Numbered from the stretch's first letter, positions 10,224-19,356 are shown. The stretch is 64,000 bases of DNA from Bacteroides thetaiotaomicron VPI-5482 (GCF_000011065.1 NC_004663.1:558001-622000); one strand, 5' to 3'. Notes: a model not told the origin generated them from the sequence alone. A program made the numbers and translations.

Positions 10224-12298
10224 TGAATATAAGAAAGAGATACACTAAAGTTTGTCTTTTCTTATGGGTAATCGGGATGTGTCTTTGTGCACATCCCATT
10301 AATGCACAGTCCGTAATTCCTGTTCCCTTAAAGATGGAACAGGGTACGGGCTCTTTTTTACTCTCTGAAAAAACAAAGCTTTATACAAACTTACAAGGAG
10401 AAGAAGCTATTCTTCTGGGCGACTATCTGAAAACTGCATTACCTGTACAATTTAAGGAAGGGAAAAAGAAAGATAAACAGAATGTCTTGTCTTTATTGAT
10501 AACAGAAAAGAATCCTCAGTTGGTGTCACCGGAAAGTTATATATTATCCGTTACTCCTAAACATATTCTGATTCAGGCTTCTTCCGGTGCTGGGTTGTTT
10601 TATGGAATTCAGACACTGTTGCAATTATCTCAGCTTTCGGGCACGGGTTATTCTATAGTTTCTGTTGAAGTACAGGATACCCCTCGTTTTGCTTATCGTG
10701 GGATGATGCTGGATGTCTCCCGCCACTTCTTCTCTAAAGAATTTGTGAAGAAACAGATAGACGCATTGGCATTTTATAAACTAAACCGTTTGCATTTGCA
10801 TTTGACGGATGCGGCAGGATGGAGACTTGAAATAAAGAAATATCCTTTATTGACGGAATTTGCCGCCTGGCGTACTGATGCCAACTGGAAGAAGTGGTGG
10901 AATGGCGGACGGAAATATCTCCGTTTTGATGAGCCCGGTGCTTCCGGTGGTTATTATACTCAGGATGACATGAAGGAGATTATTGCATATGCGCAGCAGC
11001 ATTATATCACAATCATTCCTGAAATCGAGATGCCTGCTCATTCAGAAGAAGTATTGGCTGCTTATCCGCAACTCTCCTGTTCGGGTGAACCTTATAAAAA
11101 CGCAGATTTTTGTGTTGGAAATGAAGAAACATTCACTTTCTTAGAAAATGTGCTTACTGAAGTAATGGAGCTTTTTCCATCGGAATATATTCATGTAGGA
11201 GGCGATGAGGCTGGTAAGGCGGCTTGGAAGACTTGTCCGAAATGTCAGAAAAGGATGCAGGATGAACATCTTTCTAATGTAGACGAGCTACAAAGCTATC
11301 TGATTCATCGTATTGAACTGTTTCTGAATGCACATGGACGTAAGTTGCTGGGTTGGGATGAAATTCTTCAAGGTGGTCTGGCTCCTAATGCTACTGTAAT
11401 GTCATGGCGTGGCGAAGAGGGAGGTATTGCTGCTGTCCGTTCCGGTCATCAGGCAATTATGACTCCCGGTCAATATTGTTATTTGGATAGTTATCAGGAT
11501 GCTCCGTATTCTCAGCCGGAAGCCATCGGAGGATATTTGCCATTGGAGAAGGTTTATTCATATAATCCGGTTTCAGATTCTTTAACTGTAGAACAGGCAA
11601 AACTTGTTTATGGTGTGCAGGCAAATCTATGGGCAGAATATATCCCCACTCCGGAGCATATGGAATATATGATATATCCTCGTATCCTTGCTTTGGCAGA
11701 AGTGGCTTGGTCGGCTTCCGAACGTAAATCATGGACAGACTTTCATAATCGTGCATTGAAAGCAGTTGATGATTTGCAAGCGAAAGGATATCATACTTTT
11801 GATCTTAAAAATGAGATAGGAAGTCGTCCGGAGTCTTTGAAGCCGATAAGTCATTTGGCTGTGGGGAAAAAGGTGATTTATAATGCTCCGTATAGTCCTC
11901 ACTATCCTGCGCAGGGAAATACAGCTCTTACTGATGGTATTCGTGGCGACTGGACTTATGGAGATGGATCCTGGCAAGGTTTTATCGATAAAAAGCGATT
12001 GGATGTTACCATTGATATGGGTACGGAAACTGCTGTCCATTCTGTCTCTGCTGATTTTATGCAAGTGGTAGGGGCAGAGGTCTTTTTGCCTGAATCTGTC
12101 ACTATTTCCATTTCTGATGATGGAGCAAACTTCACAGAATTGAAACAATATACTTTTGAAGTAAATAGAAAAGAAGCTATTAAATTTATTAGTATTTCAT
12201 GGGAAGGCAGTGCTGAAGGACGGTATATACGTTATCAGGCTCGTGCCGGAGAAGAGTTTGGCGGATGGATATTTACAGATGAAATAGTAGTGAAATAA
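10223..12298 (+). CDS. Beta-N-acetylhexosaminidase (GH20), secreted
   Basis: Second canonical GH20 enzyme of the operon, 691 residues. A signal peptide ends near INAQ (residue 29) with no lipobox, so it is probably soluble periplasmic. The GH20b domain leads into the barrel, with HLHLTDAAGWRLE near 191-203 and the catalytic pair in HVGGDEAGK (D328, E329). A C-terminal discoidin-like region (about 560-690) is kept, but the chitobiase-type insert of its upstream paralogue is missing, which explains the shorter length. It overlaps the previous stop by one base (TAATG). Three GH20-type proteins in one operon suggest division of labour over linkage or sugar (GlcNAc versus GalNAc), which cannot be settled from sequence. 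Confidence 0.94.
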   Translation: MNIRKRYTKVCLFLWVIGMCLCAHPINAQSVIPVPLKMEQGTGSFLLSEKTKLYTNLQGEEAILLGDYLKTALPVQFKEGKKKDKQNVLSLLITEKNPQLVSPESYILSVTPKHILIQASSGAGLFYGIQTLLQLSQLSGTGYSIVSVEVQDTPRFAYRGMMLDVSRHFFSKEFVKKQIDALAFYKLNRLHLHLTDAAGWRLEIKKYPLLTEFAAWRTDANWKKWWNGGRKYLRFDEPGASGGYYTQDDMKEIIAYAQQHYITIIPEIEMPAHSEEVLAAYPQLSCSGEPYKNADFCVGNEETFTFLENVLTEVMELFPSEYIHVGGDEAGKAAWKTCPKCQKRMQDEHLSNVDELQSYLIHRIELFLNAHGRKLLGWDEILQGGLAPNATVMSWRGEEGGIAAVRSGHQAIMTPGQYCYLDSYQDAPYSQPEAIGGYLPLEKVYSYNPVSDSLTVEQAKLVYGVQANLWAEYIPTPEHMEYMIYPRILALAEVAWSASERKSWTDFHNRALKAVDDLQAKGYHTFDLKNEIGSRPESLKPISHLAVGKKVIYNAPYSPHYPAQGNTALTDGIRGDWTYGDGSWQGFIDKKRLDVTIDMGTETAVHSVSADFMQVVGAEVFLPESVTISISDDGANFTELKQYTFEVNRKEAIKFISISWEGSAEGRYIRYQARAGEEFGGWIFTDEIVVK

Positions 12299-12313
12299 TC
12301 AGATGTATAATTT

Positions 12314-14833
12314 ATGACTATAAATATTAGATACTTATTAGGAATAGCCCTCCTTTTTTCTTTCTCTGTGATCAGTGCACAAGTACGAACCTCGTATACT
12401 TTTGAGAAAGGGTGGAAGTTTACACGTGAAGATAATGCTGATTTTATTCAGCCTGACTATAATGATATCAAGTGGCAATCTGTGGTAGTACCCCATGACT
12501 GGGCTATTTATGGACCTTTTGGTATAGATAATGACAGGCAATTGACAGCCATTGCGCAAGACGGACAAAAAGAAGCGATGGAACATGCCGGACGTACAGG
12601 TGGTCTTCCTTTCGTCGGAGTGGGTTGGTATCGGCTGAATTTTGATGCTCCCTCTTTTGTCAAAGGGAAAAAGGCTACATTAATTTTTGACGGAGCTATG
12701 AGCCATGCTCGTGTGTATATTAACGGTCAGGAGGCTGGTTATTGGCCTTATGGATACAATACCTTTTATCTGGATGTAACTCCCTATCTGAAAGAGGGGA
12801 CAAAGAATACTTTAGCTGTTCGTTTGGAGAATGAGACAGAATCTTCCCGTTGGTATCCGGGAGCCGGACTTTACAGAAATGTACATCTGGTAGTAACGGA
12901 AGATGCTCATATTCCGACATGGGGTACACAGTTAACTACTCCGGTAGTGAAGGATGATTATGCGAAAGTGAATATAAAAACGACTTTGGTCGTACCTTCC
13001 GGAAAACAGTTTGATGCATACCGTATAGTGACTGAACTTAAAGATAAGGATGGAAAAGTAGTAACTACTGATGAAAAACAAGGTTCCCGTTTTGATGATA
13101 ATATCTTCAGCCAGGAACTTGTTGTCAGTCGTCCGGCTTTATGGAGCCCGGAAACTCCTGTTCTTTATCAGGCTGTCTCTAAAGTCTATGAAGGCAATAT
13201 ACTGAAGGATGAATATACAACATCTTTCGGTATTCGTACTATTGAGGTCATTCCCAATAAGGGCTTTTTCTTAAATGGAAAGAGAACTTCATTCAAAGGC
13301 GTATGCAATCATCATGATCTCGGCCCCTTGGGAGGCGCTGTGAATGATGCTGCTATTCGTCGTCAGATTCGTATTTTGAAAGATATGGGTTGTAATGCGA
13401 TTCGTACTTCTCATAATATGCCTGCTCCTGAGTTAATCAGAGCTTGTGATGAGATGGGAATGATGGTGATGGCGGAATCGTTTGATGAATGGAAGGCTAT
13501 GAAGGTTAAGAACGGCTATCGTCATGTTTTTGACGAATGGGCAGTAAAGGATTTGACGAACTTGCTACGTCATTATCGTAATAATCCGAGTGTGGTGATG
13601 TGGTGCATCGGAAATGAGGTTCCCGAACAATGGGATGGAAATAAAGGACCTAAAATGTCTTATTTTCTACAGGAACTTTGTCATCGTGAAGATCCGACAC
13701 GTCCTGTCACACAGGGGATGGATGCGCCGGATGCTGTAGTCAATAATAATATGGCGGCAGTAATGGATATTGCGGGATTTAATTATAGGCCACATAAATA
13801 TCAGGAGAATTATAAAAAACTTCCTCAACAGATAGTCTTGGGTAGTGAGACTGCTTCTACGGTTAGTTCGCGTGGAGTATATAAATTCCCTGTTACCCGG
13901 CAATGGATGAAGAAATATGATGATCACCAGTCTTCTTCTTATGATGTGGAGTCTTGTTCATGGTCCAATCTGCCTGAGGATGATTTTATTCAGCATGAGG
14001 ACTTACCTTATTGCATAGGAGAGTTTGTTTGGACAGGATTCGATTATCTGGGTGAACCGACTCCCTATTATACAGATTGGCCCAGTCATTCTTCACTATT
14101 TGGAATTATCGATTTAGCAGGGCTGCCCAAAGACCGTTATTATCTCTATCGTAGTCACTGGAATAAAGAACAGGAAACACTTCACATTCTTCCTCACTGG
14201 AATTGGGAAGGACGAGAGGGAGAGATAACTCCTGTCTTTGTATATACCAACTATCCTTCAGCCGAATTATTCATCAACGGAAAGAGCCAAGGGAAACGTA
14301 CCAAAGACCTTTCCGTAACCATTGATAACAGTGCTGACTCTGTTTCCATCATGAACCTGAAGCGTCAGAGCCGTTACCGCCTGATGTGGATGGATACAAA
14401 ATATGAGCCGGGTACGGTGAAAGTCGTGGCTTATGATGCTGACGGGAAAGCTGTAGCTGAAAAAGAACTCCATACAGCCGGTAAACCGGATCATATTGAA
14501 TTGGTAGCCGATCGTAATGTAATCAAAGCGGATGGAAAAGATTTATCTTTTGTGACAGTGCGAGTGGTAGATAGAGACGGTAATCTGTGTCCGGATGCCT
14601 CACATGAAATCAGTTTCAAAGTGAAGGGAGAGGGTAGTTACCGTGCAGGAGCTAATGGTAATGCAGCTTCCTTGGAATCTTTCCAGCATCCGAAGATGAA
14701 AGTCTTCAGCGGTATGATGACTGCTATTGTATCTTCGACAGAGCAACCGGGCAAAATAACCCTTGAAGCTACGGGCAAAGGCTTGAAAAAAGGAGCCTTG
14801 ATCATTGAAAGCTGTCAGGAAGCTAAGAAGTAA
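12314..14833 (+). CDS. Beta-galactosidase (GH2)
   Basis: Predicted exo-beta-galactosidase that would remove galactose exposed after sialic acid release. It has 839 residues with a signal peptide ending at VISAQ (residue 22). The sugar-binding domain (with GGLPFVGVGWYR), the Ig-like domain and the barrel follow. The acid/base is in MWCIGNEVPEQ (E435) and the probable nucleophile in LGSETAS (E512). A C-terminal DUF4982-like region and an invasin-like beta domain (about 680-835, with ADGKDLSFVTVRVVD) complete a layout common in Bacteroides GH2 galactosidases. It is the last gene of the operon and a strong terminator begins 26 bases after its stop. Beta-glucuronidase or exo-glucosaminidase activity is less likely given the operon content but not excluded. 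Confidence 0.9.
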   Translation: MTINIRYLLGIALLFSFSVISAQVRTSYTFEKGWKFTREDNADFIQPDYNDIKWQSVVVPHDWAIYGPFGIDNDRQLTAIAQDGQKEAMEHAGRTGGLPFVGVGWYRLNFDAPSFVKGKKATLIFDGAMSHARVYINGQEAGYWPYGYNTFYLDVTPYLKEGTKNTLAVRLENETESSRWYPGAGLYRNVHLVVTEDAHIPTWGTQLTTPVVKDDYAKVNIKTTLVVPSGKQFDAYRIVTELKDKDGKVVTTDEKQGSRFDDNIFSQELVVSRPALWSPETPVLYQAVSKVYEGNILKDEYTTSFGIRTIEVIPNKGFFLNGKRTSFKGVCNHHDLGPLGGAVNDAAIRRQIRILKDMGCNAIRTSHNMPAPELIRACDEMGMMVMAESFDEWKAMKVKNGYRHVFDEWAVKDLTNLLRHYRNNPSVVMWCIGNEVPEQWDGNKGPKMSYFLQELCHREDPTRPVTQGMDAPDAVVNNNMAAVMDIAGFNYRPHKYQENYKKLPQQIVLGSETASTVSSRGVYKFPVTRQWMKKYDDHQSSSYDVESCSWSNLPEDDFIQHEDLPYCIGEFVWTGFDYLGEPTPYYTDWPSHSSLFGIIDLAGLPKDRYYLYRSHWNKEQETLHILPHWNWEGREGEITPVFVYTNYPSAELFINGKSQGKRTKDLSVTIDNSADSVSIMNLKRQSRYRLMWMDTKYEPGTVKVVAYDADGKAVAEKELHTAGKPDHIELVADRNVIKADGKDLSFVTVRVVDRDGNLCPDASHEISFKVKGEGSYRAGANGNAASLESFQHPKMKVFSGMMTAIVSSTEQPGKITLEATGKGLKKGALIIESCQEAKK

Positions 14834-14859
14834 GAAATATCGTTGTAATATGTGTAATT

Positions 14860-14900
14860 CCTCTAAGTGTTTCATTGCGATACACTTAGAGGAGTTTTTG
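14860..14900 (+). terminator. Rho-independent terminator of the glycosidase operon
   Basis: A perfect 11-bp stem pairs 14860-14870 (CCTCTAAGTGT) with 14882-14892, with an 11-base loop, followed by AGTTTTTG. It separates the glycosidase operon from the capsule promoter. Confidence 0.9.
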
Positions 14901-15166
14901 TTTAAGCAGGCAGGAGTTTAACATCTTTGCAGGCAAAATAAAAGCTGTAAAAGTATGTTCTTTTATTAAATTGTATTACTTTTGCATCGTTTTAGTACTG
15001 TATCCGTTTCTCTATGAACCTTGGTTCTTATATGGAGATAAGATAAAAAGGCTAAATCCTTAAGAGATGCGCTACTGCTTCATAAATGGATTTCATTTAT
15101 GAAAGTCAGGGCGCTTTTGTCTTTTAAGTAAGTGATGAAATAAAAAACAAGGGGTAATGGGTGATA
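14901..15166 (+). promoter_or_regulatory. Capsule operon promoter and long 5' leader
   Basis: The 333-base gap between the galactosidase gene and upxY holds the terminator above, a Bacteroides -7 box TACTTTTG (14977-14984) and a transcribed leader of roughly 175 bases if initiation is near 14992. The -33 region is weak: TATGTTC near 14954 but no clean TTTG. A short dyad GAACC-TT-GGTTC lies at 15016-15027 and a long hairpin at 15069-15114. I looked for, and did not see, inverted repeats flanking this promoter of the kind that make other Bacteroides capsule promoters invertible, so this locus is probably not switched by DNA inversion. Confidence 0.6.
15069..15124 (+). terminator. Terminator-like leader hairpin (possible attenuator) upstream of upxY
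   Basis: GCGC at 15069-15072 and GCGC at 15111-15114 bracket an imperfect stem whose core CTTCATAAATG (15078-15088) pairs with CATTTATGAAAG (15094-15105) with one bulged A. The 3' arm is followed directly by TTTTGTCTTTT. It lies inside the leader, about 45 bases before upxY, so it would stop transcription before the first capsule gene unless antiterminated. UpxY-family proteins are NusG paralogues that let polymerase pass such leaders; the link to this hairpin is inference. Confidence 0.65.
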
Positions 15167-15721
15167 ATGAATGATTTGGACAAAGAACGACAAACAGAGG
15201 GAAGGAAGGCATGGTATGCTGTACAAACCTTCTATTGTAAAGAAGAACATTTGGGGAAATATTTGGAAAAAAAAGGGGTAAATTATTTTATTCCGATGCG
15301 ATATATCGAGCATGAGACGCTTGATGGTAAAAAGCATCGGAAACTGACTCCAGCTGTACACAATCTGCTGTTTATCGAGAAAGAATTTACGGAAAAAGAA
15401 CTTTTAGAAAGGGTAAAAGATTGTACTATACCTTTTTTGCTTGTTCGTGACCGGAGTACACGGCGGTGTTATGAGATTCCAGACTGTGAGATGTTGGAAT
15501 TCCGTGCCGTATGCGATCCTAATTATAAAGGAACTCTTTATGTCGATACAGTAACAGCAGAAGCCCGTCCCGGACAAGCAGTTCGGGTGATCCGTGGCCC
15601 GTTTGCCGGACTTGAAGGCAAACTCACGCAATACAAGAAGAGCTATTACGTAGTTGTTACGTTAGCTACTATCGGCGTCATGCTACATATTCCCAAGTGG
15701 TATTGCGAAAAAATCAACTAA
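15167..15721 (+). CDS. upxY: UpxY-family transcription antiterminator
   Basis: NusG-like factor that promotes transcription of its own capsule operon in Bacteroides. The reading frame is open from GTG 15161; I chose ATG 15167, giving 184 residues. Seen: an NGN domain with WYAVQTFYCKEE near the N-terminus, PAVHNLLFI in the middle, and a C-terminal KOW-like segment with GPFAGLEGKL (about residues 144-153). It is the first gene of the capsule operon, downstream of a terminator-like leader hairpin. The companion gene upxZ, which in many Bacteroides capsule loci follows upxY and inhibits the UpxY proteins of other loci, is not found between here and rmlA. The family assignment is firm; the exact start is not. 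Confidence 0.9.
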   Translation: MNDLDKERQTEGRKAWYAVQTFYCKEEHLGKYLEKKGVNYFIPMRYIEHETLDGKKHRKLTPAVHNLLFIEKEFTEKELLERVKDCTIPFLLVRDRSTRRCYEIPDCEMLEFRAVCDPNYKGTLYVDTVTAEARPGQAVRVIRGPFAGLEGKLTQYKKSYYVVVTLATIGVMLHIPKWYCEKIN

Positions 15722-15838
15722 TCATAACATTACGATCATCTGCTCAACACCTTGTTGTCGGACACTTCATGTTTGACCTTTAGAACTGTTTTTTTAATCT
15801 CGGAAGGTAATCTATTTATTTAATAAAATATTCATTTT

Positions 15839-15872
15839 TTTGAGTGGAAGGATATATACCCTGCCACTCAAA
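15839..15872 (+). other. Hairpin in the upxY-rmlA gap
   Basis: A perfect 9-bp inverted repeat, TTTGAGTGG (15839-15847) and CCACTCAAA (15864-15872), lies 23 bases before the rmlA start. No T-tract follows, so it is not a typical terminator. It may be an RNA element in the 174-base gap where upxZ would normally be found. Confidence 0.5.
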
Positions 15873-15895
15873 TCTTGAGTACTAATAACAAATCA

Positions 15896-16783
15896 ATGAA
15901 AGGAATTGTTTTAGCCGGTGGTTCAGGTACTCGTTTGTATCCGATCACAAAAGGAGTGAGCAAACAACTGCTCCCTATCTTTGATAAGCCAATGATTTAT
16001 TATCCTATTTCGGTATTGATGTTGGCTGGTATACGTGAGATTCTGATAATTTCTACTCCTTATGATCTTCCGGGCTTTAAACGTCTTTTAGGAGATGGCT
16101 CAGATTATGGTGTACATTTTGAATATGCAGAGCAACCTTCTCCGGATGGATTAGCCCAAGCATTTATTATCGGAGAAGAATTTATCGGTAACGATTCCGT
16201 TTGTCTGGTACTAGGTGATAATATTTTCTATGGTCAGGGTTTCACCCATATGCTGAAAGAAGCTGTGCATACTGCAGAAGAAGAGAATAAAGCTACTGTT
16301 TTCGGATACTGGGTTGCCGATCCTGAACGTTATGGTGTTGCTGAATTTGATAAAATAGGGAATGTTCTGAGTATAGAAGAAAAACCTATTCAGCCAAAAT
16401 CTAATTATGCAGTAGTCGGTCTTTATTTCTATCCTAATAAAGTGGTGGAAGTAGCTAAAAATATCACACCATCTTCGCGTGGTGAATTAGAGATTACGGC
16501 GGTGAATCAGCAATTTCTGAATGATCAGGAACTTAAAGTGCAGCTGCTAGGTCGTGGATTCGCTTGGCTGGATACAGGAACTCATGATTCTTTATCCGAA
16601 GCCAGTACTTTTATTGAAGTTATTGAGAAACGTCAAGGGTTGAAGGTAGCATGCTTGGAAGGTATTGCCTTACGTCATGGATGGATTACTACTGATAAAA
16701 TGCGCGAACTGGCCCAGCCTATGCTAAAGAATCAGTATGGACAATATTTGTTAAAGGTAATTGATGAGTTAACACAGAAATAA
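15896..16783 (+). CDS. rmlA: Glucose-1-phosphate thymidylyltransferase
   Basis: First step of dTDP-L-rhamnose synthesis: glucose-1-phosphate plus dTTP gives dTDP-glucose. A TTG codon at 15875 opens the frame, but the family starts at MKGIVLAGG, so ATG 15896 is chosen (295 residues, the usual length). The nucleotide-binding signature GGSGTRL (residues 8-14), KQLLPIFDKPMIYYP and LVLGDNIFYG are present and intact. It stands first of four consecutive rhamnose genes in the order A-C-D-B and is separated from rmlC by 30 bases. Confidence 0.97.
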   Translation: MKGIVLAGGSGTRLYPITKGVSKQLLPIFDKPMIYYPISVLMLAGIREILIISTPYDLPGFKRLLGDGSDYGVHFEYAEQPSPDGLAQAFIIGEEFIGNDSVCLVLGDNIFYGQGFTHMLKEAVHTAEEENKATVFGYWVADPERYGVAEFDKIGNVLSIEEKPIQPKSNYAVVGLYFYPNKVVEVAKNITPSSRGELEITAVNQQFLNDQELKVQLLGRGFAWLDTGTHDSLSEASTFIEVIEKRQGLKVACLEGIALRHGWITTDKMRELAQPMLKNQYGQYLLKVIDELTQK

Positions 16784-16813
16784 ACTTAATACTTAATTTT
16801 CAAAATAATCACA

Positions 16814-17383
16814 GTGGAAGTTATTAAAACAGCTATAGAAGGTGTGTTCATTATTGAACCTCGTTTGTTTAAGGATGATCGTGGCTATTTCTTCGAATCT
16901 TTCTCGCAACGGAAATTTAACGAGAAAGTTCGTAAAGTGAATTTTGTACAAGATAATGAGAGTAAGTCTAGTTATGGGGTGCTACGAGGTTTACATTTTC
17001 AGAAGCCTCCTTATGCACAAAGTAAATTAGTTCGTGTTATTAAAGGTGCTGTTTTGGATGTTGCGGTAGATATTCGCAAAGGCTCACCAACGTTTGGAAA
17101 GTATGTATCTGTAGAACTGACAGAAGATAATCATCGTCAATTTTTTATTCCTCGTGGTTTTGCTCATGGATTCAGTGTGCTGACGGATGAAGTTATTTTT
17201 CAATATAAATGTGATAATTTCTATGCTCCGCAAAGTGAAGGGGCTTTGGCATGGGATGATCCTGATTTGGGTATTGATTGGAGAGTTCCGGCAAATGAGA
17301 TTGTTTTGTCTGAGAAGGATAATCATCATGAATTATTGAAAGATGCTTCTTGGTTGTTTAACTATAATGAAAGTCTATATTAA
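16814..17383 (+). CDS. rmlC: dTDP-4-dehydrorhamnose 3,5-epimerase
   Basis: Double epimerisation of dTDP-4-dehydro-6-deoxyglucose in the rhamnose pathway. The 189-residue cupin protein starts at GTG 16814; the family begins MEVIKTAIEGV, which fits exactly, and no in-frame ATG lies nearby. RGYFFESF, RGLHFQ (catalytic His) and FIPRGFAHGF are all present, and the C-terminal WDDPDLGIDW segment is typical. The next gene starts 3 bases after the stop. Confidence 0.96.
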   Translation: MEVIKTAIEGVFIIEPRLFKDDRGYFFESFSQRKFNEKVRKVNFVQDNESKSSYGVLRGLHFQKPPYAQSKLVRVIKGAVLDVAVDIRKGSPTFGKYVSVELTEDNHRQFFIPRGFAHGFSVLTDEVIFQYKCDNFYAPQSEGALAWDDPDLGIDWRVPANEIVLSEKDNHHELLKDASWLFNYNESLY

Positions 17384-17386
17384 ATA

Positions 17387-18241
17387 ATGAATATTCTAGT
17401 AACTGGAGCTAATGGGCAGCTTGGTAATGAAATGCGATGCATAGCAGCTACAAGTTTGAATAATTATATATTTACTGATGTTGCAGAGTTGGATATTACA
17501 GATTTAGATGCTATTCGTAATATGATACATTTGGATAATATAAAGGTAATTGTTAACTGTGCTGCTTATACGAATGTAGATAAAGCAGAAGATGATTATG
17601 ATATGGCAGACTTATTGAATAATAAAGCTGTAGAGAATTTGGCTATTGCTGCAAAAGAAGTTAATGCTACTTTAATTCATATTTCGACTGATTATGTATT
17701 TCAAGGTGATAAGAATATGCCATGTGGAGAAGACTGTGAAACTAATCCTTTAGGTATTTATGGTAAAACAAAAAGAGCAGGAGAACAAAGCATCCAACGT
17801 GTGGGCTGTAATTATTTGATTTTTCGTACAGCTTGGCTGTATTCTCAATTTGGTAAGAATTTTGTTAAGACTATGCGACAGTTAACCGCTGATAAAGATA
17901 AATTGAGAGTTGTTTTTGATCAGATTGGTACACCTACATATGCAAAAGATTTGGCTGATATTATTTATAGAGTGATTGAGGGGGATCAATATCACAAACA
18001 AGGTATCTATCATTTCAGTAATGAGGGTGTTTGTTCATGGTATGATTTTGCTAAAGAAATCTGTGAATTGAGTGGAAATAGTTGTGATATTCAACCTTGC
18101 CATAGTGATGAATTTCCTAGTAAAGTAAAACGTCCTCATTTCTCAGTATTAGATAAAACAAAATTGAAGCTGGCTTTTGGTGTAGAGATTCCTTATTGGA
18201 AAGATTCTCTTGTGAAATGTATTAATAAAGAAAATAATTAA
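17387..18241 (+). CDS. rmlD: dTDP-4-dehydrorhamnose reductase
   Basis: Final NAD(P)H-dependent reduction giving dTDP-L-rhamnose. The 284-residue short-chain dehydrogenase has the dinucleotide motif GANGQLG (7-13), NCAAYTNVDKAE (about 57-68), STDYVF with Ser100/Thr101, and the catalytic Tyr-x-x-x-Lys at Y125-K129. The gene is packed between rmlC (3-base gap) and rmlB (2-base gap). Base composition drops noticeably to AT-rich here compared with rmlA, the start of the locus-specific part of the capsule operon. Confidence 0.96.
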   Translation: MNILVTGANGQLGNEMRCIAATSLNNYIFTDVAELDITDLDAIRNMIHLDNIKVIVNCAAYTNVDKAEDDYDMADLLNNKAVENLAIAAKEVNATLIHISTDYVFQGDKNMPCGEDCETNPLGIYGKTKRAGEQSIQRVGCNYLIFRTAWLYSQFGKNFVKTMRQLTADKDKLRVVFDQIGTPTYAKDLADIIYRVIEGDQYHKQGIYHFSNEGVCSWYDFAKEICELSGNSCDIQPCHSDEFPSKVKRPHFSVLDKTKLKLAFGVEIPYWKDSLVKCINKENN

Positions 18242-18243
18242 TC

Positions 18244-19356
18244 ATGAAATTCTCAAGAAATATAATGATCACTGGTGGTGCTGGTTTCATTGGTAGTCAT
18301 GTTGTCCGTCTGTTTGTGAATAAATATCCCAGCTATCGTATTATCAATTTGGATAAATTGACTTATGCTGGAAACTTAGCTAATCTGAAAGATATTGAAG
18401 ATAAGCCTAATTATGTTTTTGTAAAGGCTGATATCTGTGATTTTGAAAAAATGATAGAGTTGTTTAGTGAGTATAAGATAGATGGGGTTATTCACTTGGC
18501 AGCTGAAAGTCATGTAGATCGTAGTATTAATGATCCTTTTACTTTTGCTCGTACGAATGTAATGGGAACCCTTTCTCTGCTTCAAGCGGCTAAATTAACT
18601 TGGGAGTCTCTTTCTGAAGGTTATGAAGGCAAGCGTTTTTATCATATATCTACAGATGAAGTTTATGGTGCATTGGATTTAACGAATCCTAGTGGCAATA
18701 AGGACGGTAGGGGACCTTATGGTCATGATTTTTTTAAGGAAACCACGAGGTATAGTCCACACAGTCCGTATTCTGCTTCTAAAGCAAGTAGTGATCATTT
18801 TGTACGTGCTTTTCACGACACTTATAATATGCCTACAATTGTAACGAATTGTTCCAATAATTATGGCCCTTACCAATTTCCTGAAAAACTTATACCATTA
18901 TTCATCAATAATATTCGCTGTCGTAAACCATTGCCCGTGTATGGCAAAGGAGAAAATGTTCGTGATTGGTTGTATGTAATCGACCATGTTCGGGGCATTG
19001 ATCTTATTTTTCACAAAGGTAAAATAGCAGAGACATATAATATTGGTGGGTTCAATGAATGGAAGAACATAGATATTATTAAGGTTCTTATTAAAACTGT
19101 TGATAGGTTACTAGGTTATCCCGAAGGTTATTCCTTAGATTTAATTACATATGTTTCTGATCGAAAGGGGCACGATCTACGCTATGCAATTGACTCCGCT
19201 AAGCTGAAACAAGAGTTAGGCTGGGAGCCGAGTTTGCAGTTTGAAGAAGGTCTCGAAAGGACTGTGAGATGGTATTTAGATAATGAGGTATGGATGGACA
19301 ATGTGACAAGTGGTGATTATCAGGAGTATTACGATTCCATATATAGGAATGAATGA
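18244..19356 (+). CDS. rmlB: dTDP-glucose 4,6-dehydratase
   Basis: Second step of dTDP-L-rhamnose synthesis, converting dTDP-glucose to the 4-keto-6-deoxy intermediate. The 370 residues include GGAGFIG (11-17) for NAD, AAESHVDRS (86-94), the catalytic TDE triad (137-139) and Y176-x-x-x-K180. The overall length is normal for the Bacteroides form. It completes a full rml set, so the capsule repeat unit very probably contains L-rhamnose. Confidence 0.97.
   Translation: MKFSRNIMITGGAGFIGSHVVRLFVNKYPSYRIINLDKLTYAGNLANLKDIEDKPNYVFVKADICDFEKMIELFSEYKIDGVIHLAAESHVDRSINDPFTFARTNVMGTLSLLQAAKLTWESLSEGYEGKRFYHISTDEVYGALDLTNPSGNKDGRGPYGHDFFKETTRYSPHSPYSASKASSDHFVRAFHDTYNMPTIVTNCSNNYGPYQFPEKLIPLFINNIRCRKPLPVYGKGENVRDWLYVIDHVRGIDLIFHKGKIAETYNIGGFNEWKNIDIIKVLIKTVDRLLGYPEGYSLDLITYVSDRKGHDLRYAIDSAKLKQELGWEPSLQFEEGLERTVRWYLDNEVWMDNVTSGDYQEYYDSIYRNE

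Noticed and set aside
15001..15030. GAACC-TT-GGTTC dyad as an antiterminator loading site
   Set aside because: Too short (5-bp arms, 2-base loop) to claim without comparison to other capsule leaders.
14901..15166. Invertible capsule promoter
   Set aside because: Looked for inverted repeats around the -7 box; only local hairpins (terminator, leader hairpin) were seen, none bracketing the promoter.
15875..15895. TTG start for rmlA
   Set aside because: The conserved protein begins at MKGIVLAGG, encoded from ATG 15896.
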